The notes: generated from the letters alone by a model not told the origin. 64,000 nucleotides of DNA from Archangium lipolyticum (GCF_024623785.1 NZ_JANKBZ010000034.1:62001-126000), one strand, 5' to 3'. Shown: positions 25,837-34,244, counted from the stretch's first letter. A program made the numbers and translations.

Positions 25837-26763
25837 ATGAACCGCAGGGACCTGTTGAAGAACACCGCACTCGGGGCCGCCACCCTCCCCCTCGGTGCAC
25901 ACGCACTCGGGCCACGGCCCGCTTCACGCTCGACGAGCAGGACCTTCCTGCTGGTGCACGGCGCCTGGCACAACGCCTTGCATTGGGGACGCGTCGCGCG
26001 GCACCTCTCGGGCCTGGGACACCGCGTGGTCTCGATCGACCTGCCGGGCCACGGCCTCAACGCCCGTTTTCCCTCCTCGTATCTCACGGGTGATTGGAAG
26101 CGGTTCGCCGAGGAGCCCTCTCCGCAGGCGGGCATCACGCTGGAGGACTGCGCCTCCGCGGTGATCGACACGCTCAAGAAGCTTCAGGGCGGAACCCGGC
26201 CGCTCCTCGTCGGCCACAGCGTCGGCGGGACCGTGATCACCCGGGTGGGAGAGCTCGCCCCCGAGCTGGTCGGCCGGCTGGTCTATCTGAGTGCCTACTG
26301 CCCCGTGCGGCTGAAGAAGCCGAGCGCCTATGGGGCGCTGCCCGAGGCGAAGACGGGGTACGGAGAGACGCTCTTCATCGGAAACCTCGCGACGCTGGGG
26401 GCGGTCCGGATCAACCCGCGCGGGGATGCCGCCTACATGGAGGCCCTGCGCACGGCCTACTACAACGACGTGGACGCCAGTGGCTTCCTCCCCTTCGCGC
26501 TCACCCTCACGCCGGACCTGCCCACCGCGCTCTGGACGACCGAGGTCGGTGCGACGCGCGAGCGCTGGGGCCGCATCCCGCGCACCTACATCCGCTGCAC
26601 CAAGGACCGTGCCCTGGCACCCGCCCTCCAGGATTTGATGATCCGTGACGCGGATGCCTTCACCCCCGGCAATCCGTTCGAGCAGAAGACCCTGGATGCC
26701 AGCCACTCGCCCTTCGCCTCGCAGCCGGAGCGACTGGCCGAGCTGCTCGCCGGGCTGGGCTGA
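25837..26763 (+). CDS. exported alpha/beta-hydrolase (esterase family)
   Basis: A 308-residue alpha/beta-hydrolase. The N-terminus MNRRDLLKNTALGAATLPLG has twin arginines and a hydrophobic stretch, a likely Tat signal. The fold is clear: oxyanion region FLLVHGAWHNALHW, nucleophile Ser in LVGHSVGGTV, acid Asp in CTKDRAL, and His in DASHSPFASQP. This set is typical of the small esterases related to plant methyl-salicylate esterases and hydroxynitrile lyases. The substrate is unknown. It precedes a TetR gene with a strong palindrome between the two. Confidence 0.9.
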   Translation: MNRRDLLKNTALGAATLPLGAHALGPRPASRSTSRTFLLVHGAWHNALHWGRVARHLSGLGHRVVSIDLPGHGLNARFPSSYLTGDWKRFAEEPSPQAGITLEDCASAVIDTLKKLQGGTRPLLVGHSVGGTVITRVGELAPELVGRLVYLSAYCPVRLKKPSAYGALPEAKTGYGETLFIGNLATLGAVRINPRGDAAYMEALRTAYYNDVDASGFLPFALTLTPDLPTALWTTEVGATRERWGRIPRTYIRCTKDRALAPALQDLMIRDADAFTPGNPFEQKTLDASHSPFASQPERLAELLAGLG

Positions 26764-26794
26764 CGTCCCCCCCGGGTTGCGCCGGCCGGTGGAG

Positions 26795-26829
26795 TTCGCT
26801 AAACATGTTCATTGAACGTGTTCAGCGAA
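26795..26829 (+). promoter_or_regulatory. 35-bp palindromic operator upstream of the TetR gene
   Basis: Two 17-base arms flank a central T at 26812; they match at 15 of 17 positions (TTCGCTAAACATGTTCA against TTCGCTGAACACGTTCA). Each half itself contains a 10-12 base near-palindrome around GAACNNGTTC, so it may bind two dimers. Its position 10 bases before the TetR start codon suggests autoregulation of the TetR-hydrolase operon. Confidence 0.8.
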
Positions 26830-26839
26830 TTGGAGCGCC

Positions 26840-27457
26840 ATGCCCACCGGCCGTGCCCAGCAGAAGGAAGAGACCCGCCTCCGGGTCCTGAAGGCCGCGC
26901 GCCGGCACTTCGAGGAGCACGGCTTCGAGGAGGCCAACCTGCGAGCCATCGCGGCGGAAGCGAACGTGTCGGCGGCGACGGTCATCGTCCACTTCAAGGA
27001 CAAGAAGGAGCTGCTGCACGCCGCCCTCTTCGATGACCTGGAGGAGACGATCGAGCGGGCGCTGCGCGAGCTGCCCGAGGCGGACCTCGAGGCGCAGCTC
27101 CACGCCATCACCGAGTCGTTCTTCGGCTACTACCAGGCGCACCCGAAGCTCTCGCGGACACTGTTGAAGGAATCGCTGTTCGCCGAGCCGCCGTGGGCGC
27201 AGCGGTTCTCCGGACAGGTGACGAAGGTCCACGCACGCATCGCCGGGCTCTACCAGGCCGCCGCCACGAAGGCCGGAGTCGACGCGACCGGCGAGGCCCC
27301 GCTCTTCGCCGTGGCCTACCTGTCCTTCTATTACTTCGCGCTCATCGCCTGGGCCCAGGGCGCGAACGACGCACCGGTGCGGATGGTCGACGGCCTCGTC
27401 GCCCAGCACCTGCGCGGACTCCTGCCACGACCCCCTACCCGGAGGACCCGCAAATGA
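26840..27457 (+). CDS. TetR-family transcriptional repressor
   Basis: A 205-residue TetR-type regulator. The DNA-binding domain at the N-terminus (VLKAARRHFEEHGFEEANL, then IAAEANVSAATVIVHFKDKK) is standard; the recognition helix contains SAATVIVHF. The C-terminal ligand-binding domain is helical with aromatic residues (ESFFGYYQAH, YLSFYYFALIAWAQG), fitting a hydrophobic ligand. It starts with GGAG five bases upstream, directly behind a palindromic operator, and its stop overlaps the next hydrolase gene start (ATGA). It probably represses itself and that hydrolase. Confidence 0.93.
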   Translation: MPTGRAQQKEETRLRVLKAARRHFEEHGFEEANLRAIAAEANVSAATVIVHFKDKKELLHAALFDDLEETIERALRELPEADLEAQLHAITESFFGYYQAHPKLSRTLLKESLFAEPPWAQRFSGQVTKVHARIAGLYQAAATKAGVDATGEAPLFAVAYLSFYYFALIAWAQGANDAPVRMVDGLVAQHLRGLLPRPPTRRTRK

Positions 27458-28341
27458 AATCGCTCGTGAAGACGCCCGCCGCCCGCACCGCCCTCGAGGG
27501 CTGGTACCAGACCATCCGCTCCCGGATTCCCGCGAAGACCACCGAGCGCCGCGTGCCCACGCGCTACGGCGAGACCCACGTCCTCGTCGGCGGCCCGGAG
27601 GATGGCCCCCCGGTCGTCGTCCTGCACGGCGCGCTGGCGTCGTCCGCGCTCGTGCTCCGGGAGATCGCCCCCCTGCTGTCCACGTTCCGGGTCCATGCGG
27701 TCGACATCATCGGCCAGTCGGTGAAGAGCGCCGAGGTGCGGCCCTCGGTGAGCGACAACTCGTATGGAATCTGGCTCGCCGAGGTCATGGAGGGCCTCGG
27801 GCTCGCGAAGGCGCACGTCATCGCGGTGAGCTACGGCGGCTTCGTCGCGCTTCGGCTCGCGGCCCATGCACCGGAGAGGATCGACCGGCTCGTGTTGCTC
27901 GTCCCGGCGGGCATGGTCAGCGGTCCGCCCCTCGATGGTTTCTTCAAGCTCGGCCTGCCGATGCTCCTGTATCGCGCGTTCCCGAGCGAGAAGCGGCTCG
28001 AGCGATCCGTGCAGCACCTGTTGACCACGGTTGGCGACGACTGGACGCACTACCTGGGCGAGGCCTTCCGCGGCATCGATCTCGACATGCGAATCCCGCC
28101 CCTCGCGAAGCCCGAGGAGCTCGCGAGCCTGACCGCGCCGACCCTGGTCATCGGAGCCGACAAGGACCTCAGCTTTCCGGGGCGGAAGCTGCTCGACCGG
28201 GCGGCGAAGGTCCTGCCGAACCTGAAGGACACGGAGCTCATCGAGAACTGCCTGCACTGCCCTCCGACGACCGATGAGTTCCGGGCCTGGCTATCGGGGA
28301 GGATCTCCCGGTTCCTGCTCGATGCGCGGTGGAGTCAGTGA
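27454..28341 (+). CDS. alpha/beta-hydrolase co-transcribed with TetR regulator
   Basis: A 295-residue alpha/beta-hydrolase: oxyanion segment VVVLHGALASS, nucleophile Ser in AVSYGGFVALRL, acid Asp in IGADKDLSF and a C-terminal His in NCLHCPPTT. It belongs with the meta-cleavage hydrolase / haloalkane-type branch by general layout; the substrate is not readable. The start ATG 27454 has GGAGG at 27441-27445 and overlaps the TetR stop. The pair is probably induced by the ligand of that TetR protein. Confidence 0.9.
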   Translation: MKSLVKTPAARTALEGWYQTIRSRIPAKTTERRVPTRYGETHVLVGGPEDGPPVVVLHGALASSALVLREIAPLLSTFRVHAVDIIGQSVKSAEVRPSVSDNSYGIWLAEVMEGLGLAKAHVIAVSYGGFVALRLAAHAPERIDRLVLLVPAGMVSGPPLDGFFKLGLPMLLYRAFPSEKRLERSVQHLLTTVGDDWTHYLGEAFRGIDLDMRIPPLAKPEELASLTAPTLVIGADKDLSFPGRKLLDRAAKVLPNLKDTELIENCLHCPPTTDEFRAWLSGRISRFLLDARWSQ

Positions 28342-28358
28342 GGCGCCGGCGCACCTCC

Positions 28359-28982
28359 TCACGAGGCGGGCGGCACGGTGATGTGGAGCTGGACCCGGCG
28401 GTTGACGGAGCGGCCCTGCTCGGAGCCGTTCGAGGCCACCGGGGTCGACTCCCCCATGCCCAGCACCAGCATCTGCCGCGGCGTCACGCCCCGTGAGGTC
28501 AACACCCGCGCGACGGCCTCGGCGCGGCGCAACGAGAGCTCCTCGTTGTAGGCCACCGTGCCCCGGCTGTCGGTGTGGCCCTCGACCCGGATGCGATCCT
28601 CCGGGTACTTCGTGAGGATGTCTCCGATGCGCGATACCTGGGTGATGGCGTCCTCGGTGAGGACGGAGCTGTCGGTGTCGAAGAGCAGCTCGCTGCGCAG
28701 GTTCAGCAGGATGCCGTGGTCCGTCCGCCGGGTGTCCGCGACCTGTTCCAGCTCGCGCGCCTGCCGGTCGAGGTAGTTGCCCACGGCGCTGCCCGCCGCG
28801 GCCCCCACGCCGGCTCCGATGGCCGCCCCCTCCCAGTTCCTCCCCGCCACGGCCCCGGCTCCCGCCCCCACGATGGCGCCCGCCGCCGCGCCCGTGGCCG
28901 TCCTCTTGCCCGGAGTCACACAGCCCATCCCGCCCAGGAGCAGCGCCGGGACGAGCACCCAACCCATCTTCCATGCGTTCAC
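28359..28982 (-). CDS. OmpA-family outer-membrane lipoprotein with glycine-zipper
   Basis: A 207-residue lipoprotein. GTG 28982 is chosen because CGAGGAGG sits six bases upstream. The signal ends in a lipobox (GGMGC). Residues ~28-65 form a glycine zipper (AAAGAIVGAGAGAVAG and AIGAGVGAAAGSAVG), followed by an OmpA C-terminal peptidoglycan-binding domain: LLFDTDSSVLT, RVEGHTDSRGT, NEELSLRRAEAVARVL and NRRVQL. It likely tethers the outer membrane to peptidoglycan. Convergent with the hydrolase operon. Confidence 0.93.
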   Translation of the reverse strand: MNAWKMGWVLVPALLLGGMGCVTPGKRTATGAAAGAIVGAGAGAVAGRNWEGAAIGAGVGAAAGSAVGNYLDRQARELEQVADTRRTDHGILLNLRSELLFDTDSSVLTEDAITQVSRIGDILTKYPEDRIRVEGHTDSRGTVAYNEELSLRRAEAVARVLTSRGVTPRQMLVLGMGESTPVASNGSEQGRSVNRRVQLHITVPPAS

Positions 28983-29189
28983 GTGCAGCCTCCTCGTGTG
29001 TGTCACCCTTTCGAGCGGACCTCGGGGTGAGGCATTCACGTGCTCTCCGGCCGGGGCCCGATGCCTGGCCGCTGTCCTGGCGGGAACTCGAGGACGCGTT
29101 TCCACGCCACCCGAGGGGACGGCATGTTTAGTTCGGGCCGGGAAGTCCGGGGTGACCCCCGAGACGCCCCACCCGGAGGAGAGAGAGCG

Positions 29190-29885
29190 ATGAACCGCAC
29201 TTTGGATGTGACCACGTCCCTCGCGGCCAGCGTGGCCCGGCTCGGATTGGGCATGCGCGTGAGCGCGCTCGGCAAGCGTCCCGAGAAGCCGCTGGAACTC
29301 TACGAGTTCGAGAACTGCCCCTTCTGCCGCAAGGTGCGCGAGGCCCTCAGCCTGCTCGACCTGGAGGCCTTCATCTACCCGTGCCCCAAGGGCGGCACCC
29401 GCTTCCGTCCCCGAGCCGTAGAGCTGGGCGGCAAGCAGCAGTTCCCCTACCTCGTGGACCCGAACACCGGCCAGCGGATGTACGAGTCCAACGCCATCAT
29501 CCGCTACCTCTTCGAGACGTATGGCGATGGCAAGGTGCCCACCGCGCTGGCGCTCGGGCCGCTCACCACCGCCGGCTCCATGCTCGCGTCGTGGACGCGC
29601 GGGCTCGGCGGCGCGAGGGCCCGGCCGAACCGCGCCCCGGAGAAGCCCCTGGAGCTGTGGAGCTTCGAGGCCTCCCCCTACTGCCGCATCGTCCGCGAGG
29701 CGCTCTGCCGGCTGGAGCTCCCCTACCTGCTGCACAACGTGGCCAAGGGGAGCCCGCGCCGCGCGGACTTCGTCGCGCGCTCGGGACGGATGATGGTGCC
29801 CTACCTCTCCGACCCGAACACCGGCACGGCGATGTTCGAGTCCGCCGACATCGTCGCCTACCTGGAGAAGACGTACGGCGCGTGA
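29190..29885 (+). CDS. tandem glutathione-S-transferase N-domain / glutaredoxin-like protein
   Basis: A 231-residue protein made of two similar thioredoxin-fold units. The first (~37-115) has LYEFENCPFCRKVREAL, the second (~150-230) has LWSFEASPYCRIVREAL; both end in YL-D-PNTG and a short helix (ESNAIIRYLFETYG; ESADIVAYLEKTYG). The second copy has Ser for the first redox Cys. No GST C-terminal helical domain is present. Similar tandem proteins occur in plants and other bacteria; roles in redox or glutathione chemistry are only inferred. A GGAGGA site lies nine bases before the ATG. Confidence 0.85.
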   Translation: MNRTLDVTTSLAASVARLGLGMRVSALGKRPEKPLELYEFENCPFCRKVREALSLLDLEAFIYPCPKGGTRFRPRAVELGGKQQFPYLVDPNTGQRMYESNAIIRYLFETYGDGKVPTALALGPLTTAGSMLASWTRGLGGARARPNRAPEKPLELWSFEASPYCRIVREALCRLELPYLLHNVAKGSPRRADFVARSGRMMVPYLSDPNTGTAMFESADIVAYLEKTYGA

Positions 29886-29886
29886 G

Positions 29887-29970
29887 CTACAGCGAGGAGC
29901 GGCTCGGGAGGGTGGGCCCACAGGCGGCCACCAGCAGGACTCCGACCCAGACTCCCAGCACCCGCTTCAT
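29887..29970 (-). CDS. very small lipoprotein (27 residues)
   Basis: A 28-codon frame on the minus strand directly after the P450 gene. The translation has Lys-Arg, a Val/Leu-rich hydrophobic core and a lipobox ending LVAAC, then only ten residues (GPTLPSRSSL). This is the form of an entericidin-like lipoprotein, although shorter. It starts 17 bases after the P450 stop, so it would be the third gene of the ferredoxin-P450 operon. No strong ribosome site is seen. Low to moderate confidence. Confidence 0.4.
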   Translation of the reverse strand: MKRVLGVWVGVLLVAACGPTLPSRSSL

Positions 29971-29987
29971 CCGGGTACCGGAGTGAC

Positions 29988-31217
29988 TCACGCCGAGGGC
30001 GAGCGGAGCTCGACCTCGAGCGCCTCCATCCGGCGGATGACGGGGTGCGGCCCGAACGAGGGCTGCTTCGCGAGCCGCAGCTCCGGGAACCGGCGCACCA
30101 GGGTGCCCACGGCGATCTGCACCTCGAGCCGCGCCAGGTTGGCCCCGATGCAGTAGTGCGCCCCGTGGCCGAACGCGATGCTCACGTTCGTGTTGCGCCG
30201 CACGTCGAAGACATCCGCCTTGTCGAACGTGCTCTCGTCGCGCAGCGCGCTGTTGAGCATGAGGAGCAGCATCTGGCCCTTCTTGATGTGCACCCCGCTC
30301 AGCTCCACGTCCTCCAGGGCATAGCGGGCGATGCCCATCTTCCCGAAGTTGTCGAAGCGCAGCACCTCCTCGATCAGGTTCTTGAACAGCTCGGGCTCGC
30401 TCTTCACCTGCGCGACCACCTCGGGCCGCTGCAGCAGGTTGTACACGCAGAAGGCGATCAGGTGGACGGTGGTCTCGAAGCCTCCCACGATGAGCGCGGA
30501 CACCAGCGAGAGCAGCTCCTCCTTGTTGAGCTTGTCCCCCTGCTCCTCCGTCTGGATGAGCGTGGTCATGATGTCGTTCTCCTGCGGATTGCGGCGCCGC
30601 TCGTCGATCGTCTCGCTCACCAGGGCGAGCCCGTCGCGGATGTGCCGGCGGAGGATCTCCTGCTCCTCGGGAGCCACCAGGCCGGGGAGGAAGTTCTTGA
30701 CCACCGCGTTCGTGAAGTCCTGGAACAGCTCCTCGCGCCCCTTGGGGATCTTCAGCATGGAGCCGATAACGCGCGCGGGGATGCGCTCGGCGAACTCATT
30801 GACCACGTCCAGCCGGCCCTTGGCCGCCACGCCGTCGAGGATCTCATCGACGATGGCCTGGATCTCCGGGCGCAGCCGCTCGATGGCGCGCGGGGTGAGC
30901 GCGGGGCTGACGAGCTTGCGCACGCGGGCATGGTTCTGCGCGTCCAGGGCGAACAGCCCGTTCTTGTTCAGCTCCGCCAGCTCGGGGACGATCGCGGAGT
31001 CGCCCAGCGCCGAGGCGAACTCCCAGTGATTCCGGTTGGGCGAGAACCGCTGGCCATCGCGGAGCACGGCCACGGCATCCTCATACCGGCTCACGAGCCA
31101 GCCGCGCCCCTGCTCCCAGTAGAAGATCGGCGCCTCCGTCCGCAGCTTCTCGAGCGCGGGATAGGGATTCACGTCATAGCCGGGTGCGTAGGGATTGAAC
31201 TGCATCTGGGCGGACAT
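29988..31217 (-). CDS. cytochrome P450
   Basis: A 409-residue bacterial class I cytochrome P450. Heme-binding FGHGAHYCIGANLAR carries the axial Cys356; the I-helix SALIVGGFETTVHLI has the acid-Thr pair; the K-helix is EEVLRF; and N-terminal YNPYP-type residues (PYAPGYDVNPYP) are typical of CYP107-like enzymes. It would hydroxylate an unknown substrate using electrons from the ferredoxin encoded 34 bases upstream. Start ATG 31217 follows AGGAG by eight bases. No ferredoxin reductase gene is nearby. Confidence 0.95.
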   Translation of the reverse strand: MSAQMQFNPYAPGYDVNPYPALEKLRTEAPIFYWEQGRGWLVSRYEDAVAVLRDGQRFSPNRNHWEFASALGDSAIVPELAELNKNGLFALDAQNHARVRKLVSPALTPRAIERLRPEIQAIVDEILDGVAAKGRLDVVNEFAERIPARVIGSMLKIPKGREELFQDFTNAVVKNFLPGLVAPEEQEILRRHIRDGLALVSETIDERRRNPQENDIMTTLIQTEEQGDKLNKEELLSLVSALIVGGFETTVHLIAFCVYNLLQRPEVVAQVKSEPELFKNLIEEVLRFDNFGKMGIARYALEDVELSGVHIKKGQMLLLMLNSALRDESTFDKADVFDVRRNTNVSIAFGHGAHYCIGANLARLEVQIAVGTLVRRFPELRLAKQPSFGPHPVIRRMEALEVELRSPSA

Positions 31218-31251
31218 CGATGAACTCCTTTTCAGGGGGGTACTGCGCGGG

Positions 31252-31446
31252 TCAGTCGTTGGACAGGGAGAGCGCCTGGCGGGGGCAGTCACGCACGGCC
31301 TTCTCCACCTTGGCTCGCAGCTCGGGTGGCACGTTCTCCGTGAGCACGTGCAGCGTGTCCTTCTCGTCCAGGTTGAAGGCCTCCGGCGCCACGTTCATGC
31401 ACACGCCGTTGGCCTCACAGCGGTCCCAGTCGACCACGATCTTCAT
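31252..31446 (-). CDS. 3Fe-4S-type ferredoxin
   Basis: A 64-residue ferredoxin with three cluster cysteines, RCEANGVC (C-x5-C) and a C-terminal RDCPRQAL, the pattern of [3Fe-4S] ferredoxins that serve actinobacterial and myxobacterial P450s. The start MKIVVDWDRC at 31446 has AAAGGAG six bases upstream. It is the first gene of the ferredoxin-P450 operon, so it is the likely electron donor. A perfect palindrome lies just upstream. Confidence 0.95.
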   Translation of the reverse strand: MKIVVDWDRCEANGVCMNVAPEAFNLDEKDTLHVLTENVPPELRAKVEKAVRDCPRQALSLSND

Positions 31447-31456
31447 GCCCATCTCC

Positions 31457-31484
31457 TTTTGATTGACTATTTTATCAATCAAAA
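31457..31484 (-). promoter_or_regulatory. 28-bp palindromic operator of the ferredoxin-P450 operon
   Basis: Perfect 10-base arms TTTTGATTGA (31457-31466) and TCAATCAAAA (31475-31484) flank an 8-base AT-only-but-one spacer. The element is strikingly AT-rich for this chromosome and abuts the ribosome site of the ferredoxin gene; the TAAAAT inside it may be the -10. The geometry fits a TetR- or MarR-type repressor dimer. No matching regulator gene is adjacent. Confidence 0.75.
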
Positions 31485-31590
31485 AATCCACACGAGGGTA
31501 ACAGAGCGGAGCGCCATCCAGCAATCGGAGAAACCCGACGGGACCGAACTCCTGGACGGTGACCGACAGAGGAGGCTTGCTCCGCCCCGC

Positions 31591-32730
31591 CTACCGGCAG
31601 TCGGCCCGGCGCAGGGAGACGCCAGACTCGGTGCGGTACTGGTAGAGGACGCCACCCTCGTCGAGCACGGTGAAGTCCCGGAAGGTCTCCTCGGGCAGGG
31701 TGTTGAGGGGCAGGTCCGTCTGGCCGATGACCTTGCCGTCCAGCGGCTCCACGCAGAAGAGCCGCACGGCGGGCTCGGTGGCCGGGCTGGCCTTGCCGGT
31801 GGGCAGCTCGCCCGCGACGGCCAGGTAGAGGATGCCGGCGCGGTCGGAGTCGAGCAGCGTGATGAACATCAGCGGGAACTGAAGCCGGTACTCGCGGGTG
31901 TAGCGGTGCTGGCCCGACGGGCGATCGACGACATTGAGGAGGAGGCGGCCGCTCGGGCCGTCGATGATGCGCGCGAGGACGTAGGCACGGCCGTCGCGCG
32001 TGGGGCGGCCGGGAATCTCCGGGCGCGTGGTGTCGGCCTTGCCAGAAAGGTCTCCGATGCGGATCAGCGCGCCGTGCTCGCGCTCGACGTACACCGAGTC
32101 TCCATCCACGAAGGTGCCGGTGATGCCGCCGGGATTGGGGATGCCCTCGCCCTGTACGGGCAGGTCTCCTTTGAGGGCGCCCGTGTAGGGATCGATGATG
32201 GCCACGGTCTTGTCCCGCAGCCGGTCGAGCACCAGCACCGTGCCGTCCTTCGCCACGGCGACGTCCTGAGGGGCCTGCTGGGTGATGGGAAGAGTGCCGG
32301 TGACCTTGCCGTCCGGGCCCAGCCGCACGAGCCGGCCGTTGACCTGATCCAGCACAACGACGTCCCCGAGCGGCGACACCGCGAGGGACATGGGCGCCTC
32401 GGGGTTTCCCTCCTGGGGACGCTCGCGCCCGAGCTGGGAGTCGCCAGAGCCCCAGGCCAGCTCCGCGAGAACCTCCCCGGGCCTGGAGGCGGGCTGGGAG
32501 GCACCCGACGCCTGTCCGCCCCCCTTGCTTCCCGGAGAGGCCATGGCAATGGCACCGCCGCCCCGGGCCGCCGCGGCCTCCGGCCCCCCCGGCCGCGGGC
32601 CGGACTCCGAACGGTCCTTGCCGCCCGTCGCCGCCGTCACGGCCACGATGCCGAGCGCGAACACGACGAGCCCCAGGATGACGACGACAGCGCGCTTGCG
32701 CGACTCCATGGCCTCTTCCCTTCCGGACAT
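31591..32730 (-). CDS. membrane-anchored NHL/beta-propeller-like protein
   Basis: A 379-residue protein with one N-terminal membrane helix (AVVVILGLVVFALGIVAVTA), then a low-complexity Gly/Pro/Ser/Ala stretch of ~50 residues and a beta-propeller-like body: repeated strands with LAVSPLGDVVVLDQVNGRLV, VAVAKDGTVLVLDRL and VAIIDPYTGAL. NHL or YncE-type propellers bind proteins or ligands; no enzyme motif is seen. ATG 32730 follows a GGAGG by ten bases; an alternative is ATG 32709. It is 20 bases after the upstream SH3/NlpC gene, so the two form an operon. Confidence 0.75.
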   Translation of the reverse strand: MSGREEAMESRKRAVVVILGLVVFALGIVAVTAATGGKDRSESGPRPGGPEAAAARGGGAIAMASPGSKGGGQASGASQPASRPGEVLAELAWGSGDSQLGRERPQEGNPEAPMSLAVSPLGDVVVLDQVNGRLVRLGPDGKVTGTLPITQQAPQDVAVAKDGTVLVLDRLRDKTVAIIDPYTGALKGDLPVQGEGIPNPGGITGTFVDGDSVYVEREHGALIRIGDLSGKADTTRPEIPGRPTRDGRAYVLARIIDGPSGRLLLNVVDRPSGQHRYTREYRLQFPLMFITLLDSDRAGILYLAVAGELPTGKASPATEPAVRLFCVEPLDGKVIGQTDLPLNTLPEETFRDFTVLDEGGVLYQYRTESGVSLRRADCR

Positions 32731-32750
32731 CGGCTCGAGCCTCCGAGGGG

Positions 32751-33581
32751 CTAGAAGTGCCGGATGGCGTGATAGGTCGTGGTGGCGGTGCGGAGGTTGT
32801 GCACGCAGCCGTACGCGCAGCCCTTGCACTCGTAGGCCCACATGCTGCCCCAGCCGTCCCCCGACTCGTAGAGGAAGGTGTGGCCCGCGCCGTCCTGGTT
32901 GTACACGAGGGCATCCGCCTTCAGCAGGCTGTCACGGGAGATGGTCGTCCACTGACTGGTGTCGGAGTTGAAGTGGATGGTGCCGTAGGGGTGCGAGTCG
33001 ACCGACACGTTGCTGTTGGTGGCAGGCACCACCCAGGCCTTGGCGAGGAAGCCGGAGCAGTCCGCGCCGTACGAGCCGCTGTGCGTGCAGCTCGGGCAGT
33101 TGCCCGAGCACGAGCCCACGGCGGCGCCAGACTTCCAGGCGCCATGGCCCCACCAGTAGGAGAAGCCCATCGCCCCCTGGGCCCGGGTGATGGCGTCGTC
33201 GCGAGTCGTCGAGGAGCCGGCCACCAGGGTGAGATAGGTGCCCGAGGCCCAGCCCGTGACGCCGCTGTAGGTGAGCTTGTACCAGCCGCTCGTGGGACAG
33301 CCCCCGCCCACCTCCCGGGCGATGCTGCTGCCCGGCATGGTCAGGAGGATGCCGTAGCTCGTCCCGGGTCCGCTCCTCAGGTTCAGGTTCGTGGTCGTCT
33401 GGAGGCTCGCGCCGGCGGTGACACAGCCGGTCAGCGCGTCGGCGCTGGTGCCGAGCTCCTCATCGGCCCCCTTCAGCTCGACGCTCTCCACGGACGACGG
33501 GCCGCCACCGCAACCCACCGCCACGACCGCCAGCACCACCAGCCACTTCAAGGGATGACCGCTCCTGCTCCGGCTGCTCAT
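32751..33581 (-). CDS. lipoprotein with SH3b domain and NlpC/P60-like hydrolase domain
   Basis: A 276-residue lipoprotein (lipobox AVGCG near residue 22). An SH3b domain (LNLRSGPGTSYGIL, TSGWYKLTY, GWASGTYL) is followed by an NlpC/P60-like fold with a Cys in GADCSGFLAKAW and a His in GHTFLYE. Extra cysteines (SCSGNCPSC, CKGCAYGC) probably make disulfides. It would cleave wall peptides or act on an extracellular target. ATG 33581 is used since GGAGG lies five bases upstream. It is the first gene of a pair with the propeller protein. Confidence 0.85.
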   Translation of the reverse strand: MSSRSRSGHPLKWLVVLAVVAVGCGGGPSSVESVELKGADEELGTSADALTGCVTAGASLQTTTNLNLRSGPGTSYGILLTMPGSSIAREVGGGCPTSGWYKLTYSGVTGWASGTYLTLVAGSSTTRDDAITRAQGAMGFSYWWGHGAWKSGAAVGSCSGNCPSCTHSGSYGADCSGFLAKAWVVPATNSNVSVDSHPYGTIHFNSDTSQWTTISRDSLLKADALVYNQDGAGHTFLYESGDGWGSMWAYECKGCAYGCVHNLRTATTTYHAIRHF

Positions 33582-33725
33582 ACGAACCTCCACCCCGAGG
33601 GAACCGCGAGGGGAAAGACGGGAAGGTAGCGTTGATAGCCTTTCCTTGAAGAACTGAAAAACGAGATTAATGCACCCGGCGGTTTTGTCCGAAAAAGCAC
33701 GCTAGAATGGCGCCTCGGAGGACCC

Positions 33726-34223
33726 ATGGACTTTTCCGCCTGGCTGACGAGCTTCCGAGAACTTCACGAGCGGGCGCGCCGGAAGCTGCACACGACCGAG
33801 GAGCGCGAGCTCTATCTGGAGGCGAGAGAGCAGCTGGCGAGCACGCTGCTGGCGGCCCAGGGACACAAGCTCCAGCCGGGGGCCGCCGCCCGGCGCAACT
33901 TCCGCGTCCCCAAGGGCATGTCCGTGGACATCGGCTTCCGCTCGGGCTCCGCGCGCAGCCGGACCCTGGACATCTCCTCGGGAGGTTTCTCCTGCATGCT
34001 GGCCGGCACTCCCGCCCAGGGGGAGCTCGGCGGCTTCGTGCTGTGGCTGCCGGAACAGGACGAGGAGCCGGTGGTGGGCCGCGCGCAGGTGGTCGCGCTC
34101 GCCCCCGCCGCCCCCGAGGGTCCTCGGCGGGTCTCCTTCACCTTCACGGACCTGGGCGAGCAGGACCGCGAGCGGCTGGAGATGCTCATCTTCGATCTGG
34201 CGCTCGGATACATCGCGGCCTGA
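33726..34223 (+). CDS. PilZ-domain protein (c-di-GMP receptor-like)
   Basis: A 165-residue protein. A charged helical N-terminus (about 55 residues) precedes a PilZ domain with the binding motifs ARRNFRV (R-x-x-x-R) and LDISSGGFSC (D/N-x-S-x-x-G). PilZ proteins bind cyclic di-GMP and control motility or polysaccharide production. GGAGG lies four bases before ATG; TAGAAT at 33703-33708 is a good -10 candidate in the AT-richer spacer upstream. Divergent from the SH3/NlpC gene. Confidence 0.9.
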   Translation: MDFSAWLTSFRELHERARRKLHTTEERELYLEAREQLASTLLAAQGHKLQPGAAARRNFRVPKGMSVDIGFRSGSARSRTLDISSGGFSCMLAGTPAQGELGGFVLWLPEQDEEPVVGRAQVVALAPAAPEGPRRVSFTFTDLGEQDRERLEMLIFDLALGYIAA

Positions 34224-34244
34224 GCGGGGCCCGCCGCGCGGCCC

